Source: Hypomyces perniciosus (taxonomy: Eukaryota; Ascomycota; Sordariomycetes; Hypocreales; Hypocreaceae). From it: a stretch of 64,000 bases of DNA. The DNA is taken from the NCBI GenBank assembly GCA_008477525.1, contig SPDT01000003.1, forward strand, positions 3,596,001 to 3,660,000, in the 5' to 3' direction. Positions within the stretch are counted from its first letter, which is position 1; each line of letters starts with the position of its first letter. Under the pieces are notes generated by a model. The model saw only the letters and a list, made by a program, of their open reading frames with translations, ran no database searches and had not been told where the DNA came from. The translations under genes were made by a program, and so were the position numbers. This document shows, piece after piece, positions 15,883 through 28,465 of the stretch.

Positions 15883-17958
15883 ATGCCAGCATCGGCAAAG
15901 AGAAGCCAGCGCGGCCGGCGCGACATGCGCAAAGATAAAGACGCCAGCGCAACAACAGATTTGGACATCGAAGACTCGTCTCCCACCCGCCCTGCCAAGC
16001 GTCGCAAGAGGGCCCGCTCTCCAGACCAGGCTGATACTGGCAACATGAACATTGTGCCAATTTCCCAGGCACTCGATGCCGAGTCGTCGCCCAGACCCGA
16101 CGATGACCAACTCGTGGCGCAGATCACACAGCAGCTCAAGAGTCAGTCGGTTCAGGCAAGCAAAGATCACTCCAACGCTATCCACGAGGCCAATGGCGAT
16201 GGTGTGAAGGCCTACGCCAAGGTGGCTGCGCAGGACTGGACGTATTATATCACCAAACTGACTGTCAATATTGGCCGTGCGCCCGAGATGTGCCACGGCG
16301 GCGGCAACGACGACAACCAAGACACCATTCATATAGACCTGGGGCCTAGTAAGATGGTGTCGCGTGAACATGCATCCATCGCCTTCGACTCCAAGGACGA
16401 GAAATGGGTGCTACATGTCAAGGGCCGTAACGGCGCCAAAGTGGATGGCCAGCCGTTAAAGCCACGGGTGTTGCATCCCCTGACGAGCGGCGAAGTTATC
16501 GAGATCGGCAATGTTGAAATGATGTTTGTTCTTCCGTCAGAACTCAGCCCCCTTCATGTCCACCATATGTTTCTTCAACGATGTGGACTGAGCGCCGAAA
16601 CACCTCAGGCTACACTCTCTCGACGTCATACCCAGAATGTTCTGACACCAGCGGATCAGAAGCGACCTGGCACGCCGACGTCATCCCGCCGACATGGTGC
16701 TGCCACCAACGCAAGATCTCCTATCGCAGTGAGCACCCCAGCGGTCATGCTGGGCTCTAATGGTGCAGATCTCAGTCATGATGACAACCAGCACATAAAG
16801 CCCCAGTACAGTTATGCCCAGATGATCACGCAGGCCATCTTGAACGCGCCGGATGGCAAGTTGAACCTTAATGGCATCTACAATTTCATCATGAATAGCT
16901 ATTCCTACTATCGTCACCAGCAAGCAGCTGGTTGGCAAGTGAGCAGTTCCCCCATCCTATAGTCAGGCGCTGGATGCCATCTATCACTCATGCATGCTAA
17001 CTAGAAACCCATTTTATAGAATTCTATTCGGCACAACCTCTCCCTCAACAAATCCTTTGACAAAGTGGCCAGATCTACTGATGAACCTGGCAAAGGAATG
17101 AAGTGGCAGATTGTCGCCGAGGCCCGGGAAGAAATGGTCCGAAATGCATATAAAATTGGGCGTGGTGGCCATCGGGGATCATCGGCGCCCTCATCGCCGA
17201 GCCAGCTCAACTATATTACTCACGGTCCAAGGGATATGGTAGCTAGAGATCCTCCATCTACCCGCAAAAGACGTGGATCGCCGTTGGTGTCGCCTCCCCC
17301 ACGGCCATCACTTCATGCAGTTCAATCAACGCCAGATCGCAATTCTGAGCGACAGGCCGGGAGAAACGCGATGCTGACTGGAGACGGGAGCCCATTACCC
17401 CGTCATAGAAAGTCGACCGCAGCGGATTCATCTTTCTCAGGTTTTCATCCTCAGTCTCCAACACTAACCTCATCATATTTACAAGACGACAATGCGTCGT
17501 TCGTCACACCAGCGCCGCCACGCGTTCACCCGAAACTGGCACCTCCAAGTACTGCACAACGACCTAGTCAACACATGCCAACTAGTTCTCCTGCGCCGTT
17601 TTGGAAATACGCCGATATCGGGAGCACACCATTGAAACCTTCAGCCCCATATGAACTTAGTCCTTCGAAGACAACTGGCGGAATTCCTCCGCAAAGCAGC
17701 AGTCCGCCAGGGGCTGGCAAATCGCCTCCAAGTAGCCCTTCACGTCCACAAAAGTCTAGTCAGCAGGAACAGGTGGAGCCGGCAGATGAGCCCGACGAGG
17801 AGCAAGGTTTCGATTTGATGAAGTATGTCGACATATATTCCCATGGAATTCTGTCCAACTAACATTCTTCGTCTAGGGGTTTTCAAAGCATTGGTGCCTA
17901 CCATGCGCCAGTGGGTAGGGGGGTTTCTGTTGCAACAGCCTTGAAAGGTAGTACATGA
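15883..17958 (+). CDS. Forkhead transcription factor with FHA domain (Fkh1/2 type)
   Basis: Exons 15883-16938, 17030-region start 17020 to 17822, and 17877-17958 give 646 aa (second exon begins at 17020). A basic N-terminus is followed by an FHA domain (about residues 120-220: [19 protein letters not shown]). The forkhead domain (about 306-395) contains [22 protein letters not shown] and, across intron 1, [16 protein letters not shown], the DNA-recognition helix. The C-terminal Ser/Pro-rich region has many SP/TP sites, and a short conserved tail [13 protein letters not shown] is recovered only with the third exon. Family members regulate cell-cycle (G2/M) and developmental genes after CDK phosphorylation. 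Confidence 0.93.
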
Positions 17959-18641
17959 ACACTTTCCCCTAGGCGTTGTAGCTAGGCTCTCATTTCAGGA
18001 GCTGCTATCTGTTTTTATGTGTCCTAGATGAGACGTCTTATGGCCGTGGAATGACATGGGGACAAAGGGGGTATCTTGATTTTTGCTACTGGCGTCTTTT
18101 GAGGGGTGTATTTTTATGATACGGATAAGGGTGTGGGCATTATATGGCGTCAAATCTAAGTTGAGTGCCGTTTATGGAGTAAAACTGCCGTTTATTATAT
18201 TACAGATGATGAGTTATACCATCTCACATTGCATTTTCGCCATCATAGCGCCTGCATTCCTTTTAAGGTCCAAAGATGTGCCATGTGTATGTATGCTAGC
18301 CGCAAAGCTCGGGATTTATTCACCTGGGTACCTCGAATATGTTTATGTTGATGAGTGAGGATATTACTCCTGGCTCGACTGGTTGGACCCCAGAAGACTA
18401 TACATACAATTTTTTTTATAATACATTCCCAAGACGCGCCTCCACCGCCGTTCCATTCATGACAATGACCCTGAAAGTCTTTTTGTTACCCATTCAGCCC
18501 TGACCATTGGGCAATATCCCACAGCCCACACCCTGACCTATTTACCAAACCATGATATACGTTACACATGTCGAATAAATTCATGGGTAATTTGCAACCT
18601 GCGGCTGCGGGAACACAAAGGTTCAACCGGGGAGATAGACT
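17959..18641. other. Convergent 3'-3' gap, forkhead / cluA
   Basis: AT-rich 3' sequence of both genes, with A/T runs (for example 18408-18424) and polyadenylation-like AATAAA-type words on the cluA side. No supported gene. Confidence 0.35.
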
Positions 18642-21600
18642 TTAAAGGGCATTGGAGGCCCCCCTCCTCTTAGGGTTCCCACGTCCAGGTCGCTTCTTGC
18701 TGCTTGTTTTAGACTTCTGGTCGGTGCCTTCGATGAACTTGATGAGTTCATCGATACTGCGAGAATCCATCTGCGAGGCCGTTCCCCCACGCTGAGGCGT
18801 GCCAGTAGCTGGTTGTGTGGCGGGTGCGGCGGGAAAACGGATACCAGATCGAATGCGCCTGGCTTGAACGTCTTTGGCGTGCTTGGCTATCGATACAGCG
18901 TTTTGTGTTAGCTGTTCAAGCCAGTTTTCTGCTTCCTTTGTGTTCTTGTCTTCAGGGCCGAGCTCATTGAGGAAAATGGTGTAGGATTCCCGCATCCGGT
19001 TGACTGCTGCTTTTGAATCGTGATCGAGTGCAAGCGCCTGAGCAAGTTGGAATAGTAGCGTGGCTGAGTTGACCGATTGTTTGCCAAAGACGGACTCGCA
19101 GACTCGCAACGACTCTTCAAACCATAGCCTCGACTCATGGTAAGCCTTGACATGTTGCAGCATCACGGCAGCATTGTTGAGTGTAGTGATCGAGTCTGGA
19201 TGTCCAGGTCCATAGATGATTTTCCACAGCTTTAGAGCATGTTTAGAGTACGCAAGGGCAGCCCTGCTATCGCCGACCTGATGCAGGAAAAGACTGAGGT
19301 TCAAGTAGTTGAGCAGCGTCTCAGCCGAGTCGACACCCACTGTTCTCTCGGAGACAACGATGGCCTTCCTTGCTAGCTCAATAGCAGCATCCTTGTCGTC
19401 AAGTTGGTAGTACAGCATTGACAGACTATTGTAGACTCGCGCTACTTCTGGATGCAAGATGCCATAGATCTGCTCGTGCAAAGAGAGTGACTCTAACAGG
19501 AGTTCCTGTCCTAGTTTCTTCTGGTTCTGCATGAGAGAAATCCTTCCCGCTTCCAAGGCCTCCTCCGCAAGAGCGCTTCGAGGACACGAGTGTTTCACAA
19601 TAGGCACAACATCCACAACATCTTCGGGGGTGAAAGTGTGAGGAACGCTGACTGGCGTGGGGGATGCTGGGGAACCCTCTCGTGTCTTCTTCTTCTTCTT
19701 ATTTTTAGCCTCACCATTGACTTGTCCATTGGCTTGACTCTGGTTGACTTCGACGCTGGACTGCATCTCGACCTTGTCACTGTTGTCAAAGATATAGTCT
19801 TTCGCCTGCACCTGAATGCCAAGGCTCAGACAAACTCCACGAAGCAGTTGAGTAGGTCGAATCTCATCGAACCACTGCGCATCAAGCTTGTACCGAAAGC
19901 GCTTAAGGACCTGTTCCTCGATATTGGCCCGAAGGGTTTCTGGTATAATCGCTTCGAATGACAAATCCGCATCATGATATAGTGCTCGGAGGGCCTGATC
20001 GACATCGGCGGTGGGCTTAGAGTTCAATCGATAGCCGAGGAGACAGTTCAAGAGATGGGAAATGCATGCAGTGGTGAAAGGGACAGGGAGGGAGCGTAGA
20101 TAATCCCCAGCGACATGCTTAAAGGCACGAAGTACCATATCTTGAATGCATATTTCACGCAGACATCGGAGTCGTCCATCCGTCGCAAGAGTGGCCACTT
20201 TGCCGAGGTATCGCACATTGATGCCTCGCTTGTGCAGCAACCGGCTAAGTGACTGTCCATCCATGGGGAAGCTGACATCAGAGTCGGAGAGTTCGCGTAG
20301 TAGCTCGGGTATGACCTGTTCACGCAGGTACTGACCAGCGGCTCGAACCTCACGTTCATCCGCCTCAAATTCTGACTTCTCTTCCTCTGTTTGGGGAACC
20401 TGGCCGCTAAAGGCATCAGGGTTGAGGGCAAAACGGAAGTCGGACAGGTTGGGCTGACTCTTGTCGTTGGTATCGTCTCCCATTTTTGTTGTCTCCTCGG
20501 CCTCGTCAGCCTCGTCAGAGTCATCCGAGCCGGACGACTCGTCAGATTCGTCAGCCTCCTCAGTCTCCTTGGCCTTTTCACTTGACGGCTTGGTCGAATC
20601 CTCTTGTTTTGACTGTGCGCGAAGAGCTAACTGCTTGTCAATCCACTGCTTCATCCGGTAGCGCCCGAATGAATCGATCAATTCTGGTCGTAGGACCGTC
20701 ATTCGGTGAGGGTACTCCGAGGCATCCGATTGACCATCCGTGACGGCTACCTCCTCCAACCAGATGATGTCAAAAGGTGTGATCCTGTAGAGGTCTAGGA
20801 CGTATTTGCGTCCATCTGTCCCCATTAGCCCCTTTGTTTCGACGCTCGCCTCCAAGTCGAATCTCTTTCCATTTTTGTCCCATACGGGGTGTTTCTTAAC
20901 CTTAAGTGCCTTAGAGAGTTGGGCGAACGTGGTTGTAAACCGTTCGTCCGCAGCTACAACATCTTTTCCATCCACGGCGCCATAGTCAATTTGGTTCTCC
21001 CCAGGTTCACGTTGCTTGAAAATGCCCGGCACGATGCTCTGACCAACAATTCGCTTGCCCAAATAATCAACGACCACAGTGGCGGGCGTAAAGAGTCCAT
21101 CGATATCCAGTTGGTTGACAAGCTTCACACCAGCAACATCCTTGCCCGTTGCGACCCTCGCGGCCTCGTCACCGCCCTCTGATGTGAAGGTCCCAACACC
21201 ATCAGCGCCAAAGGAGAAGAAAATGTTGTTATAAACAAAAATTTGGGCGTCCCGGCATTCTGTAGGATTTAGGGGTGCAATCTCTCCACGCGCAACCATC
21301 AATGCGCCTTTTGTTGCGGCGTCATTGTAGTCTGCAAAGAGCTTGGAGGACAGGCGCTCGCGGAAGACCCTGTCCTGCACAGTTTCCTTGGGCAACTCTT
21401 TGGCTGACTGGAACTCCTCGTTCCAATCCCGCAGAGTGTCAGTGTTGTCTACTCCAGCAAGCAGATACGTTTCCTGAGGCCTTGTGATATCAGGAGTATG
21501 CGCACAAAGGGCAGAACCAGGGGCTGGCACGGCCCAAGGGGAAGCGGGGATGGCGTTGGTGATTTGGAATGTAGCCAGAGGATCCCGTTGGTTATTGTAT

Positions 21601-22669
21601 TCCTGAAGCTTCAAGAACGAGTCCGAGAAGGAGGGAGAGACCAGGCCAATAAGCTCCAGAAGTGAGTGAGACGATTGGCCTTTTGGTGCGGGCCGCGGGA
21701 ATGGATCGAACTTGGCATTGGAGGACTTATTGACGTAGAAGCCGGATACATGCGAGGTAATCTGGAACTGCTCGCCTTCGTTGGTAGTCACAACAATGTA
21801 CAGCAAATGGCCCCGCTGTCGTAGGTGGCAAGGCGGGGGATTCCATGAGGACAGGGCCACCGACTTGATCGTCTTTGGAGAGGGCTCAACTGGCTCAGGA
21901 ATGAGGCTAGCAAGCGGCGGCGTAGCTTGAAAATCGTAGTCCTTGACAGGAAGTTGATCCAGGTTGTTATCAGCCTCAGCTTGCACATTCCTTGCGACAG
22001 ACTCATAGAGCGACAGGCCAGGAAGCACGCCCTGTGAAATATCGGATCGATCCCCCGCAGCACCTATAAGCTCCCGAATCCTGACCAAGTGAATTCGGGC
22101 TTCCTTCTCGGTATATGGGTCTTGGACCAAGTGAAACTCCGGCTCAGTGCCGAGATCAGGGATTTCGGCAAGAGGAATGAAGTCATTGATCATCTGACCA
22201 CGAAACTCAAGGTGGAAGCACGTATATTGAAATGCTGCGGGCAAGTCGATGATAGACTGGCGGATTTCGTGGACCTGTTCCTGAGTTGATACCTAATGCC
22301 CACATTAGCACGCAGGGTCATAGACAAGGATAGCGATGTTGTCAAGCGCACCATGATCTGCATCTTCTCTGACTTGGGATCGGGAAGGACGATAGTAAGA
22401 TTTAAAATAGCTGGATCGAGCGAAGTCAGACCACAGAACAATCAGGACGGGATACCAAAATATACCATCAGTGCCAGCATCCGCCTCCGCCTCCGCCTCG
22501 GCACCCGCTTCAGGGGCGGGCGCTACATTGTTGTTGGACTCATCAAGAGAATTGACTACAAGGAATGCCCATCCATGGTCAGCTAGCAAGTCGAAGGAAC
22601 TCGGTGGCTCAGAGACGAAGTACCTGGAGCCGAAGACGCAGCAGGGTGTGCTTCGGCCGCCATTGTCAT
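18642..22669 (-). CDS. cluA: Clustered mitochondria protein CluA/Clu1
   Basis: Exons 22624-22669, 22466-22555, 22352-22410 and 18642-22292 give 1281 aa (start MTMAAEAHP; a second ATG two codons later is equally possible). The N-terminal CLU-N region reads LNLTIVLPDPKSEKMQIM|VSTQEQVHEIRQSIIDLP and is recovered only by joining exons 3 and 4. The central CLU domain lies around residues 330-580 and an acidic Glu/Asp/Ser linker around 600-640. The region after that corresponds to eIF3-p135-like sequence, and tetratricopeptide repeats occupy about 990-1170. The tail is basic (KKRPGRGNPKRRG). Clu proteins bind mRNAs of nuclear-encoded mitochondrial proteins and control mitochondrial distribution; yeast Clu1 copurifies with eIF3. 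Confidence 0.95.
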
Positions 22670-23195
22670 ACAACCGAAGGCGTGAAAACCAAAGTACAAC
22701 TAAATCAAGGACAGTCTAGAGGAGAGCAGAACACCAGTCATCCAAATACCCGCCGGCAATGACTGGGAGGTTTGGATAATTGGGCTTTGAGGGTGTTAGA
22801 GAAGCATTGGAGACAATGTCATGGGTGAAGAAAAAAAAAATTAGATAAATGCCTGAACGGCAATGTTCCGGCGCCTCGGAGCTGTAAAACACACTATGAG
22901 TACCTGATTTTGTGTATGCTGGACATTTTCAGTGCTGGTACCCCACGGGTTTTGTGTGCTTTGTGGGCCCCGAAGCCAGCCGGCAGACCCATAGTCTCAG
23001 ACAATACGGAGTAGTAGACTACTGCTCCCTTAGTAGGTACGGTAATAGCCACTAGAGCGAAAATGGAAGAAAGTAAACAGTCTCTAAACATAGACACGAG
23101 ACCATCATCCTTGGACGAACCATCTTTCGCAAGGATTGCCGTTATGCTGCGCTCATATTAGTATCCTTTGTTGCTCATGACACTCATTAAACTCA
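22670..23195. promoter_or_regulatory. Divergent intergenic region, cluA / 761-aa protein
   Basis: This holds two promoters. A poly-A run lies at 22832-22841, and a short GTAC/AGTAG-rich patch at 22998-23042 is the first member of the dispersed tract family described in the findings. Confidence 0.35.
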
Positions 23196-25481
23196 ATGGG
23201 TTTACCAATCGAACCATCTGACGCATTGCCAGCACACCGTCTCTGTGCGCGACCTCGACCTTCAAGCGGCCTGAGTGGGCTGGATTCTGACGACTTGCAG
23301 CCATGGACCGCGGCTCGATGTCATCGGCTGCTTCGCCAGGTTCAGTCACGCTTGGCTAGCCTTCGCAAGTTGGTGTCCGCAGATCGCCTGAACTCGTCGA
23401 CCAAATCTAAACGCCCTTCGAACGACGAGCCGCGTACGACATCCAAACGTATTCGCCTCACGTATGGTCAAAAGCCCTCGCAGCCATCCTCCCCACTACA
23501 CGAATTGACCACGACCACACCCCCGCGACCGATTCGCACTCTTGGGACAATGAGGTTGGGAAACTCATCACCAGCCTCTGGAGCTGTCGACTTCCGTACA
23601 CCGGTGTGGCGGAAGATCCGAGAGCAGACGGACACGCCACGGCATATTTCCAATTTCACACCAATCCCCCTTGATGAAGACGATCTTCTAGCGGCAGTCC
23701 CGCCAAACATGACAGAAGAAGTGCGGTCGCTTCGGCAGATAGTCCCAGCTGACCACTATCGAATCTACGAAGCCATATTCGACTGGCTTAACATCATTTT
23801 GCGCTCAACAGCTCCGCGAGCCCAACAAATCCATCCGAAGTCATTGCTCGCCATGTGTCTGCGCAAAGTGCCTGCCTGCATCGCCGACATAGAGGCGTGG
23901 GAGCGACAGCGTTACAAGGAAGCTGGCACTAAATCCACGTGGGACACGTCCAACATAACCTTCGATTTGTATGATCAACTGGAGGCATTTGGGCCAGGCG
24001 GCGCCGGATGGCGTCCATTGAAAGTAGTAGTCCGTTCGCAAGCCATCCAGCTTTTATCGACTGCTATTTCTGATGGACTATTTCATCCAGGATTCGAAAA
24101 TATGCTGATACGCCTTTGTGGTCATCTGAACTGTCACGAAGAGGCAGCAGTTCTGATATCATCGATCAATGGGCTACTTCCTGGACCACGAAATGCAAAA
24201 AGTCAATTTACCGAGAGCCGACGGCTTCGACCATTGTGTATATTGTTAGAGACCTCTAGATGCAAAAGGATCCCGGGTCCTATTTTCGACTGTGTATCGA
24301 TCCTAGTCGATCAAGAACGCTTGCCGCTAGCGTGGCTCTCCGCGCGAGGTTTCTCCAGTATATGGGCATCCAGCCTTGAACTCCTAGCCTCGAGCAAGGC
24401 AAGGCCGTCAGTTTTGAAATTTATGTGCACAGCCATCACGTTAGTTGCCCGGGGTGACCGAACCAAACGCGGAGTCGAAGGGTGCAACGTGGAACAAGCA
24501 CTCATTGGCATCGCCGCCGGCGTGACGACCGCAGCGTTAGCTTTAGAGACTGAGATCAGTCATGGTGACGGGAGTCGAAGAGTGAGGGCCTGGAGGCGGC
24601 TAATCTATGTGCTGGAATACAGTATCGCCCATATTCGGCGATACAGGCACCGCAAAAGTGGTCATGACAATGGCTTGTTCATACTTATCATGGCCCGATA
24701 CCTTGCTGTGGCAGACTCATGTCTAACGAATGTTAGTTTTAGACAACAAGCGGCCGAGGAGTTACAGGAGTTGGCCTCTAGGATAGATGCCAGATCCAAG
24801 AAGGATAGGTATTACCGCCAAATGATTCTCTTGATATGCACAACAGCACAATGCCGCCGGCGAAGCCTTTTGGCCCCAGGTCATGACAGTTTAGCTGATA
24901 TTTGCTCCAAGTTGGGCAGCCTGGCATTGCCAGATTGGTTTGGCGACGGGCTTCGGAAAGATGTTGCTTTTATACTGGCGCAGAAGACGAAGGATCTGCG
25001 CGATCTTGCCTTCGCGGAGAGTCTCCCCACGGCCACGAATACCGCGAAGATTGACACTATGTTCTCAGGGTGGCGCTGGGAGGAGGGCATCAGTGAATGG
25101 GTTCAGCCCAGTCCTGAATCGAAAACGAAAACAGCTGGCGCACCCCAGCCAACAAAGGATTGGGAGACCAAAGGCCCGGAGATGGACGAGAATTGGAGTA
25201 GCATCAATGAGTGGAGCTTGATCCAGAAACGAAGGAAGAGCCATAGTCAAAGTCAGAACGGACGTGTCCCACTGGCGACACGAACCACGACAATGGGAAT
25301 AAAGAAAGCAGCTAGTCGACCGAGTTGCAGCTGGAATATCACGAAGTGTGACACTGTGTTCAGGACCACGACTGGGAAAGCTGGTTCGACAAGTAAGCTG
25401 GGACAGCAGAGGTCCCGCCCGGCACTTGCTATTCTTGGCCAGCCACGGACTTTGAACGATGACAGGGACGATTTATTATAA
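23196..25481 (+). CDS. Conserved-looking fungal protein of unknown function (761 aa)
   Basis: A single uninterrupted exon with the first ATG at 23196. I do not recognise a domain. The first ~150 residues are basic and Ser/Pro-rich with a nuclear-localisation-like cluster (KRIRLTYGQK). Residues ~170-640 look like a long alpha-helical, repeat-type solenoid (runs such as HYRIYEAIFDWLNIILR and LFHPGFENMLIRLCGH) with few low-complexity breaks. The last ~120 residues are polar and Lys/Arg-rich (KRRKSHSQSQNGR). No signal peptide or membrane span is visible. This suggests a nuclear scaffold-type protein, but no function can be assigned. It is intron-free, unlike most neighbours. Confidence 0.75.
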   Translation: MGLPIEPSDALPAHRLCARPRPSSGLSGLDSDDLQPWTAARCHRLLRQVQSRLASLRKLVSADRLNSSTKSKRPSNDEPRTTSKRIRLTYGQKPSQPSSPLHELTTTTPPRPIRTLGTMRLGNSSPASGAVDFRTPVWRKIREQTDTPRHISNFTPIPLDEDDLLAAVPPNMTEEVRSLRQIVPADHYRIYEAIFDWLNIILRSTAPRAQQIHPKSLLAMCLRKVPACIADIEAWERQRYKEAGTKSTWDTSNITFDLYDQLEAFGPGGAGWRPLKVVVRSQAIQLLSTAISDGLFHPGFENMLIRLCGHLNCHEEAAVLISSINGLLPGPRNAKSQFTESRRLRPLCILLETSRCKRIPGPIFDCVSILVDQERLPLAWLSARGFSSIWASSLELLASSKARPSVLKFMCTAITLVARGDRTKRGVEGCNVEQALIGIAAGVTTAALALETEISHGDGSRRVRAWRRLIYVLEYSIAHIRRYRHRKSGHDNGLFILIMARYLAVADSCLTNVSFRQQAAEELQELASRIDARSKKDRYYRQMILLICTTAQCRRRSLLAPGHDSLADICSKLGSLALPDWFGDGLRKDVAFILAQKTKDLRDLAFAESLPTATNTAKIDTMFSGWRWEEGISEWVQPSPESKTKTAGAPQPTKDWETKGPEMDENWSSINEWSLIQKRRKSHSQSQNGRVPLATRTTTMGIKKAASRPSCSWNITKCDTVFRTTTGKAGSTSKLGQQRSRPALAILGQPRTLNDDRDDLL

Positions 25482-26701
25482 ATCAGAGCTCGTGGTGAGC
25501 TTGTTGCGCTGGAATAGGACAATATTGTGTTTTTGCCTTGATTGCTGATTGTGTAAGGAGGCATGGCAAGAAGGAATCTGCGTTGAGCAACAGCAGAGAA
25601 GGAGCCTGTATCGACTCATGTGGAGACGTGTAATTAGTGGTGCCTCTTTCATCAATATGTACATTTAGGCATCAGGTAGGTAGGCACCTCCCTTCTATAC
25701 GGACAAGGCAGCAGATTGTTTCTGGGCTTCCTGTCGCCCGTTGAGTAAGTCACCATAATACTATTACAACATACACCACGCGATAGGAGAAGGAATAGGC
25801 AGTGACGAAGAAAAACAGGGATGGATTTGTCATATAATACTATTGTTCCTCGACAAGACCTGGCAGTATTTCAATAAGGACAAGTATTACTACTGTCCGG
25901 TCTGTAATACTCGTGCATGCTATTTGTTCAAGTCCGTTACTCAGCAAGTCTTAGGTGCAAAATCCCTTGATAACTTGCGATCTGCGCATTCGGGTTCCAA
26001 ATCTAAAGATGTCCCTAAGTTCATTAGTCGAAATGCTTATCCGGACTGCCTGGTTGTTCGTCGTTATCGCCCGCGGCTGTATTTCATGGCAGTGTACGAA
26101 GTAGAACTGATGTAGTATTACCTACATACGAGGCCGGGGCGTTTTTGGTAAGGGATTGGTAACGGACCAGGTAACTGGAAAGCAATGGTCTCCTTCGGCC
26201 TCACTCTGTATTACTAGAATTAGAACACTCCCAGCCTCGCTAGTACCTGTAATAGTGTATATAATCTCAGTGTAGTACGTAAAACCAGTTGGGGGAAGGT
26301 AAGGTTATTGGCCGCGTCACAATTACACTTGTCAGTACTACTGGGACAGGCTTAGTGCGGAGCATGCAATAATCAAGATTCAAGATGCACCTTGCCGAAA
26401 TGATAGTAGTACAAGTACTTCGTACTAGTAGTATTTTTTTGGTGCATTAGCGCGTCGCGCCTGACCCGCAGATATGCACATAAGAGGGTGATACTACTTG
26501 GTCCCTGCTTTATCATAGTCTCGTGCTCACATCATCACCTGCGTGTACCGCAACAACCATCCAACAGAGTGCCATCCCTCGGCACTTCTTCCATCCAAAG
26601 CCTGTCTTGCAGGTCCACACCGCAAGACAGCATCGAACAAGAATTCGGTAGGCGAAGGAGCAGATTCAATTGCGAAGACAGTAAATTCATCATATTTCAA
26701 C
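25482..26701. other. Intergenic, 761-aa gene to SLC35F6-like gene
   Basis: There is no supported gene. AT-rich sequence includes GTAC/AGTA patches (about 26250-26440) with AAGTACTTCGTACTAGTAGTA at its core, minus the last base of that run. A 90-codon open frame at 25843 lacks an ATG start and is not called. Confidence 0.35.
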
Positions 26702-28053
26702 ATGGCGGCATCTCACAGCGCCATTCCCTTCCTGGTGGCTATGATGCTACTCACCGGTGTTTGCAACACCTTAGTGACGAAGTACCAGGTAAAGTTCCAA
26801 ATGGCCGACCACGTTTGAACTTGTGTTGTCTTCTTGTAAGAGTCCAGCATTAACAGGCACTACTAAAGGATAATCAATGCGTCCGCAACTGCCATGACGA
26901 AGATCCGGCGCGCCGAGTCTACTTCAATCAGCCCGTATTACAGACAGCCCAAATGTTTGTGGGTGAGATGGGCTGCTGGCTTGTTGTGGCCGCCATGACC
27001 CTGTATCGCCGGCTCGCATCAAAGCCTTTGCCCGCAGAGCGTGGTTACCAGGCCGTTGGCCCCAGTGAATCGGACGATGACGATGACGAAGGAACGAAGC
27101 TATCTGTTCTCCGAGGCTACAGAGTTGTACTGCTTGCCCTGCCAGCTATTTGCGATATCTGTGGCACTACGCTTATGAACGCTGGTCTCCTCCTTGTTGC
27201 CGCATCGATCTATCAAATGACCCGTGGCGCCTTGGTTTTGTTCGTGGGCCTTTTTAGTGTTGTGTTCTTGCGGAGGCATTTGAGACTCTTTCAATGGCTC
27301 TCACTGGCTGGCGTGGTTTTGGGCGTGGCTGTTGTAGGACTTGCCGGAGCTATCTGGCCAGATGAGAAGTCCAGAGCCTCCAATGGCGAGTCCCTCGACG
27401 GCGCAGACTCCCCTGATGGTTTATCAGATGCTACCCGAGCCATCATCGGTGTCTTATTAATAGCTGGAGCGCAGATCTTCACGGCGACCCAGTTCGTCTT
27501 GGAAGAATGGATTCTGGAGAACTCGCCAATGGAACCGATCAAGGTTGTTGGCTGGGAGGGCATCTTTGGTTTCGTTGTTACGCTGGCGGTCATGGTTGTC
27601 ATGCACTTGCTTGTTGGCCGAACAGAAGCCGGTCAATACGGCTACTTCGACATGGTCGAAGGGCTTCGACAGATGAGGGATTACAGGCAACTACTAGTGT
27701 CAAGCATCATCATCATGATTAGCATTGGGTAAGTGTAATATTGTGCCTTGGAATGGTGGTCTTGACTGATCCGATGTTTTCACAGAGGCTTCAACTTTTT
27801 CGGCTTATCAGTGACACGGAGCGTCAGTGCAACCTCACGGTCGACCATCGATACCTGCAGAACCCTCTTCATTTGGGTGGTCTCTCTGGGTCTTGGTTGG
27901 GAGACCTTCAAGTGGCTCCAGATCGTTGGCTTCGCACTGCTGGTATACGCCACGTTTGTTTTCAACGGCATCGTACAACCACCATTTGAGTGTCTACGAA
28001 GCGAGGGTGAGACACAAGAGCTACTCCCGGAGGAGCCGATTGAACATCAGTGA
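26702..28053 (+). CDS. Drug/metabolite-superfamily transporter, SLC35F6 (ANT2-binding protein) type
   Basis: Exons 26702-26788, 26869-27728 and 27786-28053 give 404 aa. About ten hydrophobic segments are visible, starting with AIPFLVAMMLLTGVCNTLVTKYQ in exon 1. The central part has the family pattern PAICDICGTTLMNAGLLLV and SIYQMTRGALVLFVGLFSVVFL. An acidic loop (SESDDDDDEGTK) separates the second and third spans, and the tail ends in acidic/dileucine-like sequence (TQELLPEEP). An acceptor 12 bases upstream (26857) would also keep frame. Metazoan SLC35F6 is in lysosomes/mitochondria; the substrate is unknown, and a Golgi or vacuolar nucleotide-sugar role is only one possibility. Confidence 0.85.
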
Positions 28054-28465
28054 ACATGCTGCAAGAGAGCTTTTTTTTGAATATTCTCCTGAAAGTGCTC
28101 AAATTTATAGAACCTTAGGTATAATTGAGCTGTGGTTCTGGCACCATGGAGGAGTATCGGGGTTGGGTCAGGTTAGCTAGGTAGCTTGGACACTAGAGAC
28201 GTACATGGGGACGTCAAAGGGTTTCTTCTTATTATGGATTATTATAGGGATTTGATTTTCACGTCAGGGTTTAGTTTTATGGGCGGCTATGAAACCAAGA
28301 TTGAATACATTATGTTGCTTTATGTCCAAATTTAACCAAGGACCCCCAACTGCGCCGCTCCAATGCCCTATTCTCAATCCTAACCGCCCAACGCCTGCTA
28401 AAAGGAGAATAACACAAAACAGAACGTCACACTCCACCTATGTGACTCAGCAATACGCGATAGAA
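28054..28465. other. Convergent 3'-3' gap
   Basis: This is the 3' sequence of the transporter and Yippee genes. No gene or repeat is seen. Confidence 0.35.

Noticed and set aside
25843..26115. 90-codon open frame with a CPVC segment, suggesting a small zinc protein
   Set aside because: It starts at TTG with no in-frame ATG, has one Cys pair only, and lies in AT-rich non-coding sequence.
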